64,000 nucleotides of DNA from the NCBI GenBank assembly GCA_944321895.1, contig CALUNA010000012.1:29181-93180 (forward strand), given 5' to 3'. Both the position numbers and the translations under genes were made by a program. Below, piece by piece: positions 1 to 8,299 of the stretch. Numbering within the stretch: the first letter of the stretch is position 1; the number at the start of each line of letters is the position of its first letter. This DNA comes from an uncultured Bacteroidales bacterium. GTDB taxonomy: Bacteria > Bacteroidota > Bacteroidia > Bacteroidales > Paludibacteraceae. Under the pieces are notes generated by a model, which searched no databases, had not been told where the DNA came from, and was given only the letters and a program-made list of their open reading frames with translations.

Positions 1-410
1 TTCATGCTTGTTCCTTGCAGGATTTCTATGCGGTCTATCATGCCCAGCTCGATAGGCAGGTCCAGATTGTGGTGTCCGCTTTGCACATCGGTTATGTTGA
101 CACCGTTGAGCAGAATGAGCACCTGGTCGAATGTGCCTCCGCGCATGGAAATGTCGGCTTGCGCGCCGTTACTGCCGCGCTGGCGTATGTCTATTCCTGG
201 CAGATAGTCCAGCAGCTCGTTGATGTTCTGCACGGGCAAGGCTTCTATGTCGTCGCGGGTGAGCGATGTTATGACGCGTAGCGACTCGGAGGCAATTTGT
301 GCCCGTTGGGCGGTTACGGTAATTTCTTCGATGTCCATTTCTTTTTCTTCGATGGCCAGGACTGGCAAACATGCCAGTCCGATACATAGCGTAAAAATTG
401 TTTTTTTCAT
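1..410 (-). CDS. TonB-dependent receptor, N-terminal part (truncated by window edge)
   Basis: Reading from the ATG at 410 towards position 1 gives 136 residues. They hold a signal-peptide-like start (MKKTIFTLCIGLACLPVLA), an EEITVTAQRA segment and a plug domain with the motifs LPVQNINELLDYLPGIDIRQ and SMRGGTFDQVLILLNGVNI. These are typical of the plug of BtuB/colicin-I-receptor-type outer-membrane receptors that import a ligand with TonB energy. The substrate cannot be read from this part; the BtuB-like flavour of the plug would fit cobalamin or a siderophore. No obvious TonB box is seen before the plug. The gene continues beyond the window. A hairpin followed by a T run ends only 17 bases before the start codon, so expression is probably controlled by attenuation in the leader. 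Family is confident, substrate is not. Confidence 0.85.
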   Translation of the reverse strand, partial: MKKTIFTLCIGLACLPVLAIEEKEMDIEEITVTAQRAQIASESLRVITSLTRDDIEALPVQNINELLDYLPGIDIRQRGSNGAQADISMRGGTFDQVLILLNGVNITDVQSGHHNLDLPIELGMIDRIEILQGTSM

Positions 411-801
411 AAAATAGGAATGGGATAAAAAAACGGGACCAGCTGATACGTTGCAGTATCGCCAGTCCCGTTCTTATGGTTGGATAATGTATATCGGCTT
501 GTGCCGCGGTGGCACAAACATTGTCTGTTTGCAGTGGCAGAATTTCTACCAATGCCAGCAGGCTTGCTGCATGTTCGGGCCCATTCGGGACAGTGTCATC
601 TGTCGAGGCAGGAACGGATGCCGCACGGCGGTATTGCCGTTCGGTCTGCTTGCCCGATTTGGCAAGTTCCAGGTCGCAAATGTATGATGCTACGTGCCCG
701 AGCGTTACTTCGCGGTGCATGGACCGGAATGCGGCATAGCGTTTCCGCGAGAATGCGCGGAAACGGATGGCCTGGCGGGTATGTAGCTGTTTTTTGAACA
801 T
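169..801 (-). CDS. Possible leader protein with FRxFSRKxYAAF motif upstream of the receptor
   Basis: An open frame starts at the ATG at 801 (MFKKQLHTRQAIRFRAFSRK) and continues YAAFRSMHREVTLGHV. The Arg-rich FRxFSRKxYAxFxSxHxEV pattern resembles the N-terminal extension I recall on many Bacteroidales TonB receptors (established knowledge from memory, not checked). The frame stays open through the attenuator hairpin and 242 bases into the receptor gene. The second half is therefore probably not meaningful, and the true product may be only about 50-110 residues. It starts 29 bases downstream of the murB stop. It could be a genuine small protein, a leader peptide coupled to the attenuator, or a decayed N-terminal extension of the receptor. 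Confidence 0.35.
   Translation of the reverse strand: MFKKQLHTRQAIRFRAFSRKRYAAFRSMHREVTLGHVASYICDLELAKSGKQTERQYRRAASVPASTDDTVPNGPEHAASLLALVEILPLQTDNVCATAAQADIHYPTIRTGLAILQRISWSRFFIPFLFYEKNNFYAMYRTGMFASPGHRRKRNGHRRNYRNRPTGTNCLRVATRHNIAHPRRHRSLARAEHQRAAGLSARNRHTPARQ
427..472 (-). terminator. Leader hairpin and T run (attenuator) before the TonB receptor
   Basis: On the minus strand a stem starting AACGGGAC pairs with GTCCCGTT around a loop, and a run of seven T follows. The T run ends about 17 bases before the receptor start at 410. Because it sits downstream of the likely promoter and upstream of the coding region, it most likely acts as a conditional terminator. I looked for a cobalamin riboswitch core (an AGYCAGGAGACCTGCC-like B12 box) and found no clear match. 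Confidence 0.65.
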
Positions 802-830
802 TTTTTCAGGGCGGCAAAGGTAATGCTTTT

Positions 831-1841
831 TTACAAAAAAATCACTTCCGGGTGCAGTTTTATGCCGAAATGGTTGTACACATCGTTTATGATGCGGTCG
901 GCCAGTGTGGCTATGTCTGTTCCGCTTGCGCCTCCCGTGTTGATGAGGACGAGCGGTTGTTTGGAATGCACGCCGGCTTTGCCAAGCGTTTTGCCTTTCC
1001 ATCCGCACTGTTCAATCAGCCATGCCGCCGGAATTTTTACTTGCCCGTCGGACAGCAGGTAGTGCGGAATGGCCGGATATTGCGCTTGCAGGCGTTCGAA
1101 ATGAGTTTTAGGAATCACCGGGTTCATGAAGAAACTGCCGGCGTTGCCGGTTTCGGCAGGGTCGGGCAATTTGGCGCGCCGTATGCCGATGACAGCCTGG
1201 CGTACGGCCGACAGCCGGTCAGGATTGTCCTGCTGTTCCACCGCTTCGCACAAACCTTTGTAATTCAGGTTCAGTTTGGGAATGCGGCTGAGGCGGTAAC
1301 ACACTGCTGTAACGACAAAACGCCTCTGCCATTCCGTTTTGAACCGGCTGGTGCGGTAGCCGTATTGCAATTCTTCGTTCCGGAAACGGAAAATCTTGCC
1401 GGTACTGATTTCCATGCAGTTCACTGTTTCAATGATGTCTTTGGCTTCCACTCCATAGGCACCAATGTTTTGCACGGCACTTGCTCCTGTCGTGCCGGGT
1501 ATCAGCGACAGGTTTTCCGCCCCGTACAGTTGCTGCCGGACACAGCAGGCAACGAAATCATCCCACACCACGGCGGCATCGGCTTCCATAAGGCAGGAAC
1601 CGGCATCGGTTTCCAGCACCCGGAGGCCCTGCATGTCCGGTTTGATAATCCAGCCGTCAAAATCGCGTGTGAACAGCAGGTTGCTGCCGCCACCGATGAC
1701 CATGTATGGCAACCCCGATGCCGTTACCTGTCCGCACAGTTCGTGCAATTCTGCCAACGAACCGAATGTGGCAAGGTAGCGTGCCTTGACATCTATTCCG
1801 AATGTGTTGTAGGGTAACAGCGATATGTTTTCCCGTATCAT
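831..1841 (-). CDS. murB: UDP-N-acetylenolpyruvoylglucosamine reductase (MurB)
   Basis: This 336-residue flavoenzyme reduces UDP-GlcNAc-enolpyruvate to UDP-MurNAc with NADPH in the cytoplasm, an early peptidoglycan step. The start NTFGIDVKARYLATF, the FAD-binding PYMVIGGGSNLLFT near residues 46-60, the tyrosine/arginine motif GYRTSRFK, the serine motif NAGSFFMNPV and the C-terminal HPEVIFL with the catalytic glutamate are all visible. Length and C-terminus match the type I MurB of E. coli. The ATG at 1841 begins directly with conserved sequence (MIRENISLLPYNTFG). It lies 22 bases after the riboflavin synthase stop on the same strand, so the two may be cotranscribed. Very sure. Confidence 0.97.
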   Translation of the reverse strand: MIRENISLLPYNTFGIDVKARYLATFGSLAELHELCGQVTASGLPYMVIGGGSNLLFTRDFDGWIIKPDMQGLRVLETDAGSCLMEADAAVVWDDFVACCVRQQLYGAENLSLIPGTTGASAVQNIGAYGVEAKDIIETVNCMEISTGKIFRFRNEELQYGYRTSRFKTEWQRRFVVTAVCYRLSRIPKLNLNYKGLCEAVEQQDNPDRLSAVRQAVIGIRRAKLPDPAETGNAGSFFMNPVIPKTHFERLQAQYPAIPHYLLSDGQVKIPAAWLIEQCGWKGKTLGKAGVHSKQPLVLINTGGASGTDIATLADRIINDVYNHFGIKLHPEVIFL

Positions 1842-1863
1842 TTACTTCTGTTTTCAGACGATT

Positions 1864-2463
1864 CTACAACAACACCAGGCGGCTGACGTACTTGCCGATA
1901 ATGTCAAACTCTAAATTCACAACGCTGCCGACCTTGATTTGATGGAAGTTGGTGTGTTCGTGCGTATAGGGGATTATGGCAACCTGGAAACTGTTGCGTG
2001 TCGGGTTGCATACCGTCAGGCTGACGCCGTTTACGGTGATGGAACCTTTGTCCACGGTAAGGTAGCCATGTTTGGCTTTTTCGGCATCAAATTCGTATTC
2101 AAACGTGTAATACCAGCTTCCGTCTGCTTCCTCCACGGCTTTGCATACGGCGGTCTGGTCCACGTGCCCCTGCACGATATGTCCGTCAAGCCGGCCGTTC
2201 ATCAGCATGCTGCGTTCCAGATTTACTTTGCTGCCGATTTGCAGTTGCCCGAGGTTGGTGCGGTCGAGTGTTTCCTTGATGGCGGTTACGGTATATGTAT
2301 CGTCGGTTTTGCTGACTACAGTCAGGCAAACACCGTTATGTGACACACTCTGGTCTATTTTCAACTCGTTGACAAAACTGCACGTCATGGTGATATGCAG
2401 GTTTTCCTGTTCTTTTTTCAGCGCGACAACAGTGGCCGCCTCTTCTACGATTCCTGAAAACAT
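1864..2463 (-). CDS. ribE: Riboflavin synthase alpha subunit
   Basis: The 199-residue protein starts MFSGIVEEAATV, the classic start of riboflavin synthase, which dismutates two 6,7-dimethyl-8-ribityllumazines into riboflavin and a pyrimidine. Two tandem lumazine-binding barrels are visible. The first carries SVSHNGVCLTVV and the second GSITVNGVSLTV, followed by an IIPYTHEHTN-like end. I chose the ATG at 2463 and not the longer open frame upstream because the family begins at this methionine and the extra 38 residues look random. A -7-like TATTTTTG on the minus strand just upstream fits a Bacteroidetes promoter. Transcription probably continues into murB. Confidence 0.96.
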   Translation of the reverse strand: MFSGIVEEAATVVALKKEQENLHITMTCSFVNELKIDQSVSHNGVCLTVVSKTDDTYTVTAIKETLDRTNLGQLQIGSKVNLERSMLMNGRLDGHIVQGHVDQTAVCKAVEEADGSWYYTFEYEFDAEKAKHGYLTVDKGSITVNGVSLTVCNPTRNSFQVAIIPYTHEHTNFHQIKVGSVVNLEFDIIGKYVSRLVLL

Positions 2464-2609
2464 AGTTATGAGGTATTTTACGGTTGCAAAAATAGAAAAA
2501 ATATGGCAATATCCGGTGGCTGTTTTCCAATGCTTCAGGAAAAACTGATTTAATGATTTCTTATGTACCTCTGGCATACTCTTTGTTACGGTACGTTGTC
2601 GGTATAAAA

Positions 2610-3323
2610 ATGAAGATTATGAAAAGGATTGGATGCTTGAAATTTTGGTTGCCTGCGTTTGCGGTTATGGCACTCGCTTTTACATCCTGCAATAAATACC
2701 AGGATGATTGGATGGATGATTTTCAGCCGGGTTCATATATCGCAGTCGGGACAGTACAGCAGGCCGATAACGGCGATGTTTATTTTGTCGAGGATGACAG
2801 CACGACTATTTTCCCGAGAAACTTTCAGTCCATTTCGGATACTCTGATTGGCAAACGGGTCTGGTTCGAGTTTTATAAATATCTGGATATGAAAGCTGAA
2901 GCGGATTATGACATGACTGCCTATTTGTTCAGTTTCGGGAATTATGTGTTGACCAAACCTTATTTTGTTGTTGAAACGGAAGCCCAGAATGACAGCATAG
3001 GCAATGATCCGGCTGTTGTGAATATTGCTTGGGTAACAGGCAAATATCTGCATGTTGTGGCCAGCTATATGGGTACGGGCGGTAAGCCTCATTATATCAA
3101 TCTTGTCAAAAACGAGTATAATTCCGATGCTGCTGATGATGGAAAAATCCATTTGGAGTTCCGGCACAATGACCGCGATGAGGTTCATTTGCAACGTTTT
3201 CTCAGTGTATCATCGTTCGATATTTCTGATTACTTTCCTACTGATGGAGAAAGTGTTACGCTATACGTGACCTATCGGCCGGATGAGTATTCCACCCGGA
3301 GTTTTGAGGTTACGTTGAATTAG
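2610..3323 (+). CDS. NigD-like lipoprotein
   Basis: This is a 237-residue secreted protein. A signal sequence ends in a lipobox (ALAFTSC), so the mature protein begins at a lipidated cysteine. The body has an N-terminal beta-rich part (PGSYIAVGTVQQADNGDVYF) and a longer C-terminal beta-sandwich, the layout of the NigD/NigD-like family common in Bacteroidales. The molecular role of that family is not established; some members lie in bacteriocin-like loci, but no such neighbour is seen here. Starts at 2610 and 2619 are both possible; I chose 2610. It faces addB convergently across a shared terminator at 3344-3380. Confidence 0.8.
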   Translation: MKIMKRIGCLKFWLPAFAVMALAFTSCNKYQDDWMDDFQPGSYIAVGTVQQADNGDVYFVEDDSTTIFPRNFQSISDTLIGKRVWFEFYKYLDMKAEADYDMTAYLFSFGNYVLTKPYFVVETEAQNDSIGNDPAVVNIAWVTGKYLHVVASYMGTGGKPHYINLVKNEYNSDAADDGKIHLEFRHNDRDEVHLQRFLSVSSFDISDYFPTDGESVTLYVTYRPDEYSTRSFEVTLN

Positions 3324-3343
3324 TCATGTTGTTTTTGTATGTT

Positions 3344-3380
3344 GCGGGAGTATGCTGTGAAGCATGCTCCCGATTTTTTT
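3344..3380. terminator. Intrinsic terminator between nigD-like gene and addB
   Basis: CGGGAGTATGCT pairs with AGCATGCTCCCG around a GTGA loop, followed by seven T on the plus strand. It directly follows the lipoprotein gene, and its T run touches the convergent addB stop codon. The hairpin can also form in the other direction but lacks a T run there. Confidence 0.85.
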
Positions 3381-6255
3381 AACGGTTGCAGACAGTTAGG
3401 AAGGCACAATGTTCGCATGAATGGTCGTCTTTACATTGTGTGAATGCCAGGTCCGGATTGAAAATATCTTCCAGCAGTTCGGTGAGCTTTTGCAGGAAAT
3501 CATCCTGATAGGCTTCAAAATCGTTTACGGGTACGGCAGGTTTCCTGCCTTCTTTTTGGCATATCTGTGTCTGGAAATTTTCCGTTGATATGCTTTTTAA
3601 ATAATATATGTGTGGCGCAATCGGTTGTTGAGGATGGTATTGCTCTTTATACAGCCAGGCGTACAGAAATGTTTGCAACGCATATTTGGGCCTTTTCGGT
3701 TTGTCATGTTCAAACAGGCTGTCTATGTTGCGGAAATTGAGGTTACCTTGGCCGGTTTTGTAATCGATAATGCGTATCATGCCGTCCTTGCAGTCCACGC
3801 GGTCGATATATCCCCTGATATTCACCTTGCGGCCATCGGAAAGGCTGATGGTATTGGTGCATTCGCATTCGGAACGGATATAGGTAAACGGTGTCTTTGT
3901 CCTGTCGTATTTGAGCAGCAGGCGCACGTATTTTCCGATGACATCCGTAATCAGTTTGTCGCGTCCTTCGGGTATGATGGTTTCCCCGCTGTCGTTGGCA
4001 AGGTATTCGCGCGTGTAGGCTTCATTGACAGCACGGTCTATGGTTTGCTCGTTGTTGAGTATCCGTGTCAGTGTCCCTTCTTCAATGATTTTGCTTTCGT
4101 ATGGCAGATATATTTGTTGCATGGTGGCGTGCAGCAGCGTTCCGAACATGTCCGCTTCTATGGCTTCCCGTATTTGCGGTGTTTCATCAATACGTTTGAC
4201 ATAGAGCAGGTAGAATTGCAGCGGACACTCCAGGTATGTGTTCAATGCACTGGCCGACAAACGGCGCATTCCTTTTTGATCTTGCATCGTGAAGCGCGCA
4301 AGCATGGACAACACTTCGGGTGTTTTCCGTACCTGTATTTCCCTGGATATTTCCGTGGCGGGTTGTTGCGCGATATTGATGATATTCGGCCGGCAACCGT
4401 ATTGGAACTGCAATTGGTGTATGAATCGGCTGGGCTCGCCGTCGTTCAGTCCTTCGGTGCGTGTGTCGTACAAGAAATAGATGTTTTTTGCGCGGTATAT
4501 GAGCCGGTAAAAATTATAGGCGAATACGGCGTTTTGCTGTTCTGTGGTTGGCAGACCGAAGCCGCGGCGCAGTTCGTATGGAATGAAGCTGTTCCCTGCC
4601 TGGCTTTTGGGAAAAGTACCTTCGTTCATGGAAGCGATGACAAGGTTGTCGAAATCCAGACCGCGTGTTTCCAGCGTACCCATGATTTGCAGCCCGTTGA
4701 GCGGCTCGCCGGTGAAGGGAATGTTCACACTTGCAGACAGTTCGTGCAGCAGCATGAACAATGTCTGGACACTGATGTTCCCGGACATGTCCTGCTGTTC
4801 CAGTATGTCGCGCGTACGGTTTACGGTTGCGTAGTATTGATAAATGTAGTTTTTTTCGTTCTTGTCCTCAAAAGGTTGTTGCACCAGGGTTCTCAACAGG
4901 GTTTGCACGTATGTTATAGCGTTTCCGGCTGTTTGTTGTGGGGAGAAAACGGTTTCAAGCAGCGATCCATCGGCAAAATATTCCTGCGGGATATAACTTA
5001 AATTATGTTCCACGATACTGTTTGCCAGACGGTTAGCCTGTTCAGGGCATAAAGCCTGCATGTACGGATGTTGCAGTATTTTCAGCACGCACTTGTGGTA
5101 AAAACGTGTTTTCCCGTTTTTGTCGGTACGGATTTTCTGCTGCAATTCGTACAAGTGTTCCATCAACGCGAAAACGGCGGTGTTTTTCAGCGGATATCCC
5201 ATGGTTACATTCACCTGGTCGATATGTGCGGGAATGGCGTGCAGCATGGGCATTAGCAGGTTTTCGTTGGGCAGCACGATGGCGGTACGTGTCCAGTCGG
5301 CCTGCTGTCCGGCCGGATGCAGGATGTGCAGCAGGTTATATATGCAGGTCGTCTGTCCGATATTCGACGGGATGGGAATCAGGTTGATATTGCCGTTGCG
5401 GCCGTGCGGGCAGCCATCATCTGCGCTTGCGGGCAGTTCCATAAGCGACGGGAAACGTTGCCGGTTTTCGCTGATAAAACGGGATGCCAGGTTTTGCGGG
5501 TCGTTGGTTTCGGGTGCTTCGTTGTCCCAATAGAAATCGGCCTGACCGTTTTTTTGCAGGAATGTCATTAAAGCTGTTTCGCACGGTGTCAGGGCGTTGA
5601 AGCCGATAAACACGAACCGTTTTCCTGCCGTCGCGGTTTCCAGGGTGCCGTTCTTTGCATTTTCCGCAACGCAGCGTTGCAGGCAGCCTTCGTATGCACG
5701 TCCTTCGGCAGTCATTTCCTGTTGCAGGGTCTGGTACACGGGGTAGAGATGTTGCCATGCATGCAGGAACTTGAGGCGGTTTTCGCGCTTCTCGTCTGCG
5801 TTGAAACCGTTCCAGAAACGCTCTATGGCTTCTTTCTGTGCCGGCGTCAGGTAGTCGAAGCTGTTGTCCAGGCGTTTCAGGTCGTTCAGGTTGCCGAACA
5901 GCTGTCTGGCCGGTATCAGGTATTTGTCTATCTCGTCGAAATCGGACAGCAACATGTTTCCCCAATATGCGAATCTGTCGAACGCTTCGTTCGTGCCGGT
6001 CTCGGTTTTATAGATGTGGTACAGTTTGAACAGCAGGCCCAAATGATCGGCTGGCTGCATGCCCGACAGCATCTCAAAACATTGGTTTATGGTGATGGTT
6101 TCCGGCGCAAGAACAGGTCTTCCTGCTGCCTGTCCCAGATATTTGCGGAAAAAAAGACCCGCACGGCGGTTCGGAAAAACGAATGTAAGGTGCGGCAATT
6201 CCGCAGCCTGTTGTTGCATAAACAGTCGTGCAAGGCGTTTCAGATAAGGTTCCAT
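3379..6255 (-). CDS. addB: AddB-like ATP-dependent nuclease subunit (inactivated helicase plus PD-(D/E)XK)
   Basis: This 958-residue protein fits the AddB/RecB-nuclease family, which works with an AddA helicase in double-strand-break repair. The N-terminus has LTFVFPNRRAGLFFRKYLG, a helicase-like motif at the place of Walker A. The middle has LDFDNLVIASMNEGTFPKS, a helicase motif V/VI-like element. The C-terminal nuclease shows RRLSASALNTYLECPLQFY, then IRGYIDRVD, then IRIIDYKTGQG with the D and K of the catalytic core. Cysteines at the extreme C-terminus (CKDDHSCEHCAFLTVC) plus the earlier ECPLQF cysteine can form the family's Fe-S cluster. No AddA gene lies nearby. The 5' end and promoter are partly copied at 21052-21307 and, in a diverged form, at 28051 and 37543. 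Confidence 0.88.
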   Translation of the reverse strand: MEPYLKRLARLFMQQQAAELPHLTFVFPNRRAGLFFRKYLGQAAGRPVLAPETITINQCFEMLSGMQPADHLGLLFKLYHIYKTETGTNEAFDRFAYWGNMLLSDFDEIDKYLIPARQLFGNLNDLKRLDNSFDYLTPAQKEAIERFWNGFNADEKRENRLKFLHAWQHLYPVYQTLQQEMTAEGRAYEGCLQRCVAENAKNGTLETATAGKRFVFIGFNALTPCETALMTFLQKNGQADFYWDNEAPETNDPQNLASRFISENRQRFPSLMELPASADDGCPHGRNGNINLIPIPSNIGQTTCIYNLLHILHPAGQQADWTRTAIVLPNENLLMPMLHAIPAHIDQVNVTMGYPLKNTAVFALMEHLYELQQKIRTDKNGKTRFYHKCVLKILQHPYMQALCPEQANRLANSIVEHNLSYIPQEYFADGSLLETVFSPQQTAGNAITYVQTLLRTLVQQPFEDKNEKNYIYQYYATVNRTRDILEQQDMSGNISVQTLFMLLHELSASVNIPFTGEPLNGLQIMGTLETRGLDFDNLVIASMNEGTFPKSQAGNSFIPYELRRGFGLPTTEQQNAVFAYNFYRLIYRAKNIYFLYDTRTEGLNDGEPSRFIHQLQFQYGCRPNIINIAQQPATEISREIQVRKTPEVLSMLARFTMQDQKGMRRLSASALNTYLECPLQFYLLYVKRIDETPQIREAIEADMFGTLLHATMQQIYLPYESKIIEEGTLTRILNNEQTIDRAVNEAYTREYLANDSGETIIPEGRDKLITDVIGKYVRLLLKYDRTKTPFTYIRSECECTNTISLSDGRKVNIRGYIDRVDCKDGMIRIIDYKTGQGNLNFRNIDSLFEHDKPKRPKYALQTFLYAWLYKEQYHPQQPIAPHIYYLKSISTENFQTQICQKEGRKPAVPVNDFEAYQDDFLQKLTELLEDIFNPDLAFTQCKDDHSCEHCAFLTVCNR

Positions 6256-6283
6256 ACTTCCGGCATTTGCAAATTCACATTTG

Positions 6284-6291
6284 CAAATGTA
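6284..6291 (-). promoter_or_regulatory. -7 element of the addB promoter
   Basis: The minus strand reads TACATTTG, a perfect match to the Bacteroidetes -7 motif TAnnTTTG, 29 bases upstream of the addB ATG. The same element is preserved in the truncated copy at 21145-21152, so a promoter was duplicated along with the gene fragment. Confidence 0.6.
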
Positions 6292-6375
6292 CGTGTTTTT
6301 TTGTGTTTGTCATAGAAAGGGTGGGGGATTGTTTTGTAAATTTGGCATAGTTATGGTCTGAATTAGGCTGATTCA

Positions 6376-6418
6376 TAAAAAACAGGATTTAGTCATAAAA
6401 GTTACAACTGAATCCTGC
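6376..6418 (-). terminator. Terminator of the cassette I operon
   Basis: On the minus strand CAGGATTCAGT pairs with ACTAAATCCTG (one mismatch) and is followed by six T. It lies downstream of the 6540-8240 gene and the short frame at 6448-6528, and upstream of the addB promoter. The duplicate at 21242-21280 has a perfect stem. Confidence 0.7.
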
Positions 6419-6447
6419 TTCCATTTATCCGAATTTTTGGACAGTGG

Positions 6448-6528
6448 TTATATAAAACTAAGGTCTGCCAATAATTCCTTTGTTTGGTTCAGCTTGTCCA
6501 ATAGTTTCTTTTTGTCAAATATTCCCAT
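6448..6528 (-). CDS. Possible 26-residue peptide at the end of cassette I
   Basis: The short frame MGIFDKKKLLDKLNQTKELL continues to ADLSFI. It lies 11 bases after the channel gene stop and ends just before the terminator. Composition (Lys/Leu amphipathic) is plausible for a real small protein, and the MGIFDKKK start is typical of cytosolic proteins. It could also be the N-terminal remnant of a longer gene cut by the repeat boundary at 6446. Confidence 0.35.
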   Translation of the reverse strand: MGIFDKKKLLDKLNQTKELLADLSFI

Positions 6529-6539
6529 ATCTTTTTTCT

Positions 6540-8240
6540 TTATAGCAAATAATTATCGTAGCCGATGCCCTTGACTTTTAAGTCGGCTGGAAGTTCTTTG
6601 TTTTTATCGGCTTCCAGATGTTTATTGAAAACCTCAGCCATTGAACGGGCAATGCAGAAGCTACGTGCATCCCAACAAGCTGCGCTCCAAGCAGTACGTA
6701 TTACAATCGCATTCGGACGTACCTCCAAATGACGAACATAAATCTTTGGATTACTTGAGTTATGATAACGCTGACAATCAGAGTACAGTTGATATTTTTC
6801 TTCCATCGTATGAGCAAAATCATTATATAGCTTTTGGGCAGTATCTACATCATTGACCAATAAATCTTCTGCCCCAAACGACTCGTCTCCTTTCTTACCG
6901 CCAAAACCGAAATGGAACTGGGTTGGCAATGCCGGTTCCTGGGCACCGCTTGCTGCCAGAATAGTGATAATCCAATGGTCCTTCGTGGGTGCTAAGCGTT
7001 GTAAATCTGCCATGTAATCATCCAATCCTTCCATCTGCTCACCGCTTAAAAGATAAAAAGACTTATAGGGGCGGATTGTACCAACCTCCTTGCTTATAAA
7101 ATTAAATCCTCCGAATTTGGCAATATAAAATGCAAAAGAGCCCATTACAACTTCACTAAAAGCACTCGGAGCAACTATGGTCACTTTCGACCCTCTATCA
7201 ATGCAACATCCATAAGAACGGTTTTTTAGAAAGCATTCCACCGCCAATTTATCCTCTGCTTTTTCTTCCAAAGGGCGGGTAGAAGCCAAATTAATCAGAC
7301 GCAAATTATCAGCTGCAGCCACACCATCCAAAATATCATCTGTTTTCAATCCCATTTGATATTGAATATCTACAATCGATTGAAACTTTGGTATAATTTG
7401 ATAACCTGAATATCGGTCCAATTTCCGTTCGAATGTGGTATAAATTTTAGCAGCATTTGCCTTGCAGGTCTCCGCATGTACCTCTTCTTCCAGTGATTCT
7501 GTAAAACCCGCCCCAATCAGTCCCGCTGGAACAGCGAAAATTGCGATACCCAATATACCGACAATGCAAGCAATAATTCTCCCCCAGAAAGTAATGGGGG
7601 GATTTTCGGCAAAACCTCCCGGATCGCCAATGTATTGTGCAAATGCCCAAACCACTGAATCTACTCCATTTACATAAACTTCTGGCTGGGCTTCATGCTC
7701 AAGGAAATACAATATAAAGGACAGTATAACCGTAACAATACACAAAAACTGGAGTGACACAAACATTTCATTCCGCTTGGAGTTCACCGCATTCCGTAAA
7801 AGTCGGAATGAGCGCATAAACCGGAATATTCGCATCAAACGCATGATACGCAACGCTTTAAGTGCCGTGTAGGGAAACGAGAAGAAGAAATGCAGATAAA
7901 ACGGATAAGTAGCCAACACATCAATCAGCCCATAAAAACTGAAACAATATCTTATTCTCCCCCAAAAGCCTTTATAACGGCTATCCAACAAATCGGCACA
8001 CCATATGCGCAGGGTTACTTCAATAGTGAAAAATACAGTCGTAATGATATCTATCAAATTCAACCATGTGCCGTACCTTTCCACGACACCTTCAAAAGTG
8101 GCCAAAAAGATTTCAATGGTACTCAGCAATATGAAGCCTATAATCACATAATCGACTATATTCTCCCACTGGCGCGTATGAAGTTTATCATCAAAAATCC
8201 GTGCTAAATTTTTCTTAAACTCATGAATACTTATTTTCAT
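6540..8240 (-). CDS. Voltage-sensor cation-channel-like protein with unusual pore and large cytosolic domain
   Basis: The 566-residue protein has the six-helix layout of voltage-gated channels: S1 about 28-49, S2 60-80, S3 101-121, S4 126-150, S5 160-181, a pore loop about 192-216 and S6 217-246. S4 carries seven arginines at exact three-residue spacing (R131 to R149), a full voltage sensor. The pore loop reads AFAQYIGDPGGFAENPPIT and lacks the potassium filter TVGYG, so ion selectivity cannot be predicted. S6 (IFAVPAGLIGAGFTE) has the VPAG bend of potassium channels. Residues 250-566 form a cytosolic domain I do not recognise. It is the last full gene of the cassette I operon, with an outer-membrane barrel and a KAP NTPase just upstream. 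Channel fold confident; function inferred. Confidence 0.8.
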   Translation of the reverse strand: MKISIHEFKKNLARIFDDKLHTRQWENIVDYVIIGFILLSTIEIFLATFEGVVERYGTWLNLIDIITTVFFTIEVTLRIWCADLLDSRYKGFWGRIRYCFSFYGLIDVLATYPFYLHFFFSFPYTALKALRIMRLMRIFRFMRSFRLLRNAVNSKRNEMFVSLQFLCIVTVILSFILYFLEHEAQPEVYVNGVDSVVWAFAQYIGDPGGFAENPPITFWGRIIACIVGILGIAIFAVPAGLIGAGFTESLEEEVHAETCKANAAKIYTTFERKLDRYSGYQIIPKFQSIVDIQYQMGLKTDDILDGVAAADNLRLINLASTRPLEEKAEDKLAVECFLKNRSYGCCIDRGSKVTIVAPSAFSEVVMGSFAFYIAKFGGFNFISKEVGTIRPYKSFYLLSGEQMEGLDDYMADLQRLAPTKDHWIITILAASGAQEPALPTQFHFGFGGKKGDESFGAEDLLVNDVDTAQKLYNDFAHTMEEKYQLYSDCQRYHNSSNPKIYVRHLEVRPNAIVIRTAWSAACWDARSFCIARSMAEVFNKHLEADKNKELPADLKVKGIGYDNYLL

Positions 8241-8299
8241 AATATCATTGCTGTTCTAAATCATGTTCATCTATAATTATTTTCCTGTTTATAAATTAT

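Larger units (their letters stand above)
6190..6446. repeat. addB 5'-end repeat, resident copy
   Basis: This covers the first 22 codons of addB, its promoter and the intergenic hairpin. A nearly identical copy lies in the same orientation at 21052-21307 (for example the shared hairpin ACTGAATCCTG and the end TTGGACAGTG). The sequences diverge abruptly on both sides. This copy belongs to the intact gene and is the left boundary of the accessory island. Confidence 0.85.

Noticed and set aside
411..800. Cobalamin riboswitch upstream of the TonB receptor
   Set aside because: GCCACTG and an AGCCGATATAC string are present, but the order and spacing of the core elements (GGGAA, ACTG, B12 box) do not match, so I list only the attenuator.
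852..1817. Long plus-strand frame opposite murB
   Set aside because: Antisense shadow of murB with no recognisable motif or signal; murB itself is certain.
3610..5001. 463-codon plus-strand frame inside addB
   Set aside because: Antisense shadow caused by codon bias; Cys/Val/Phe-rich with no domain.
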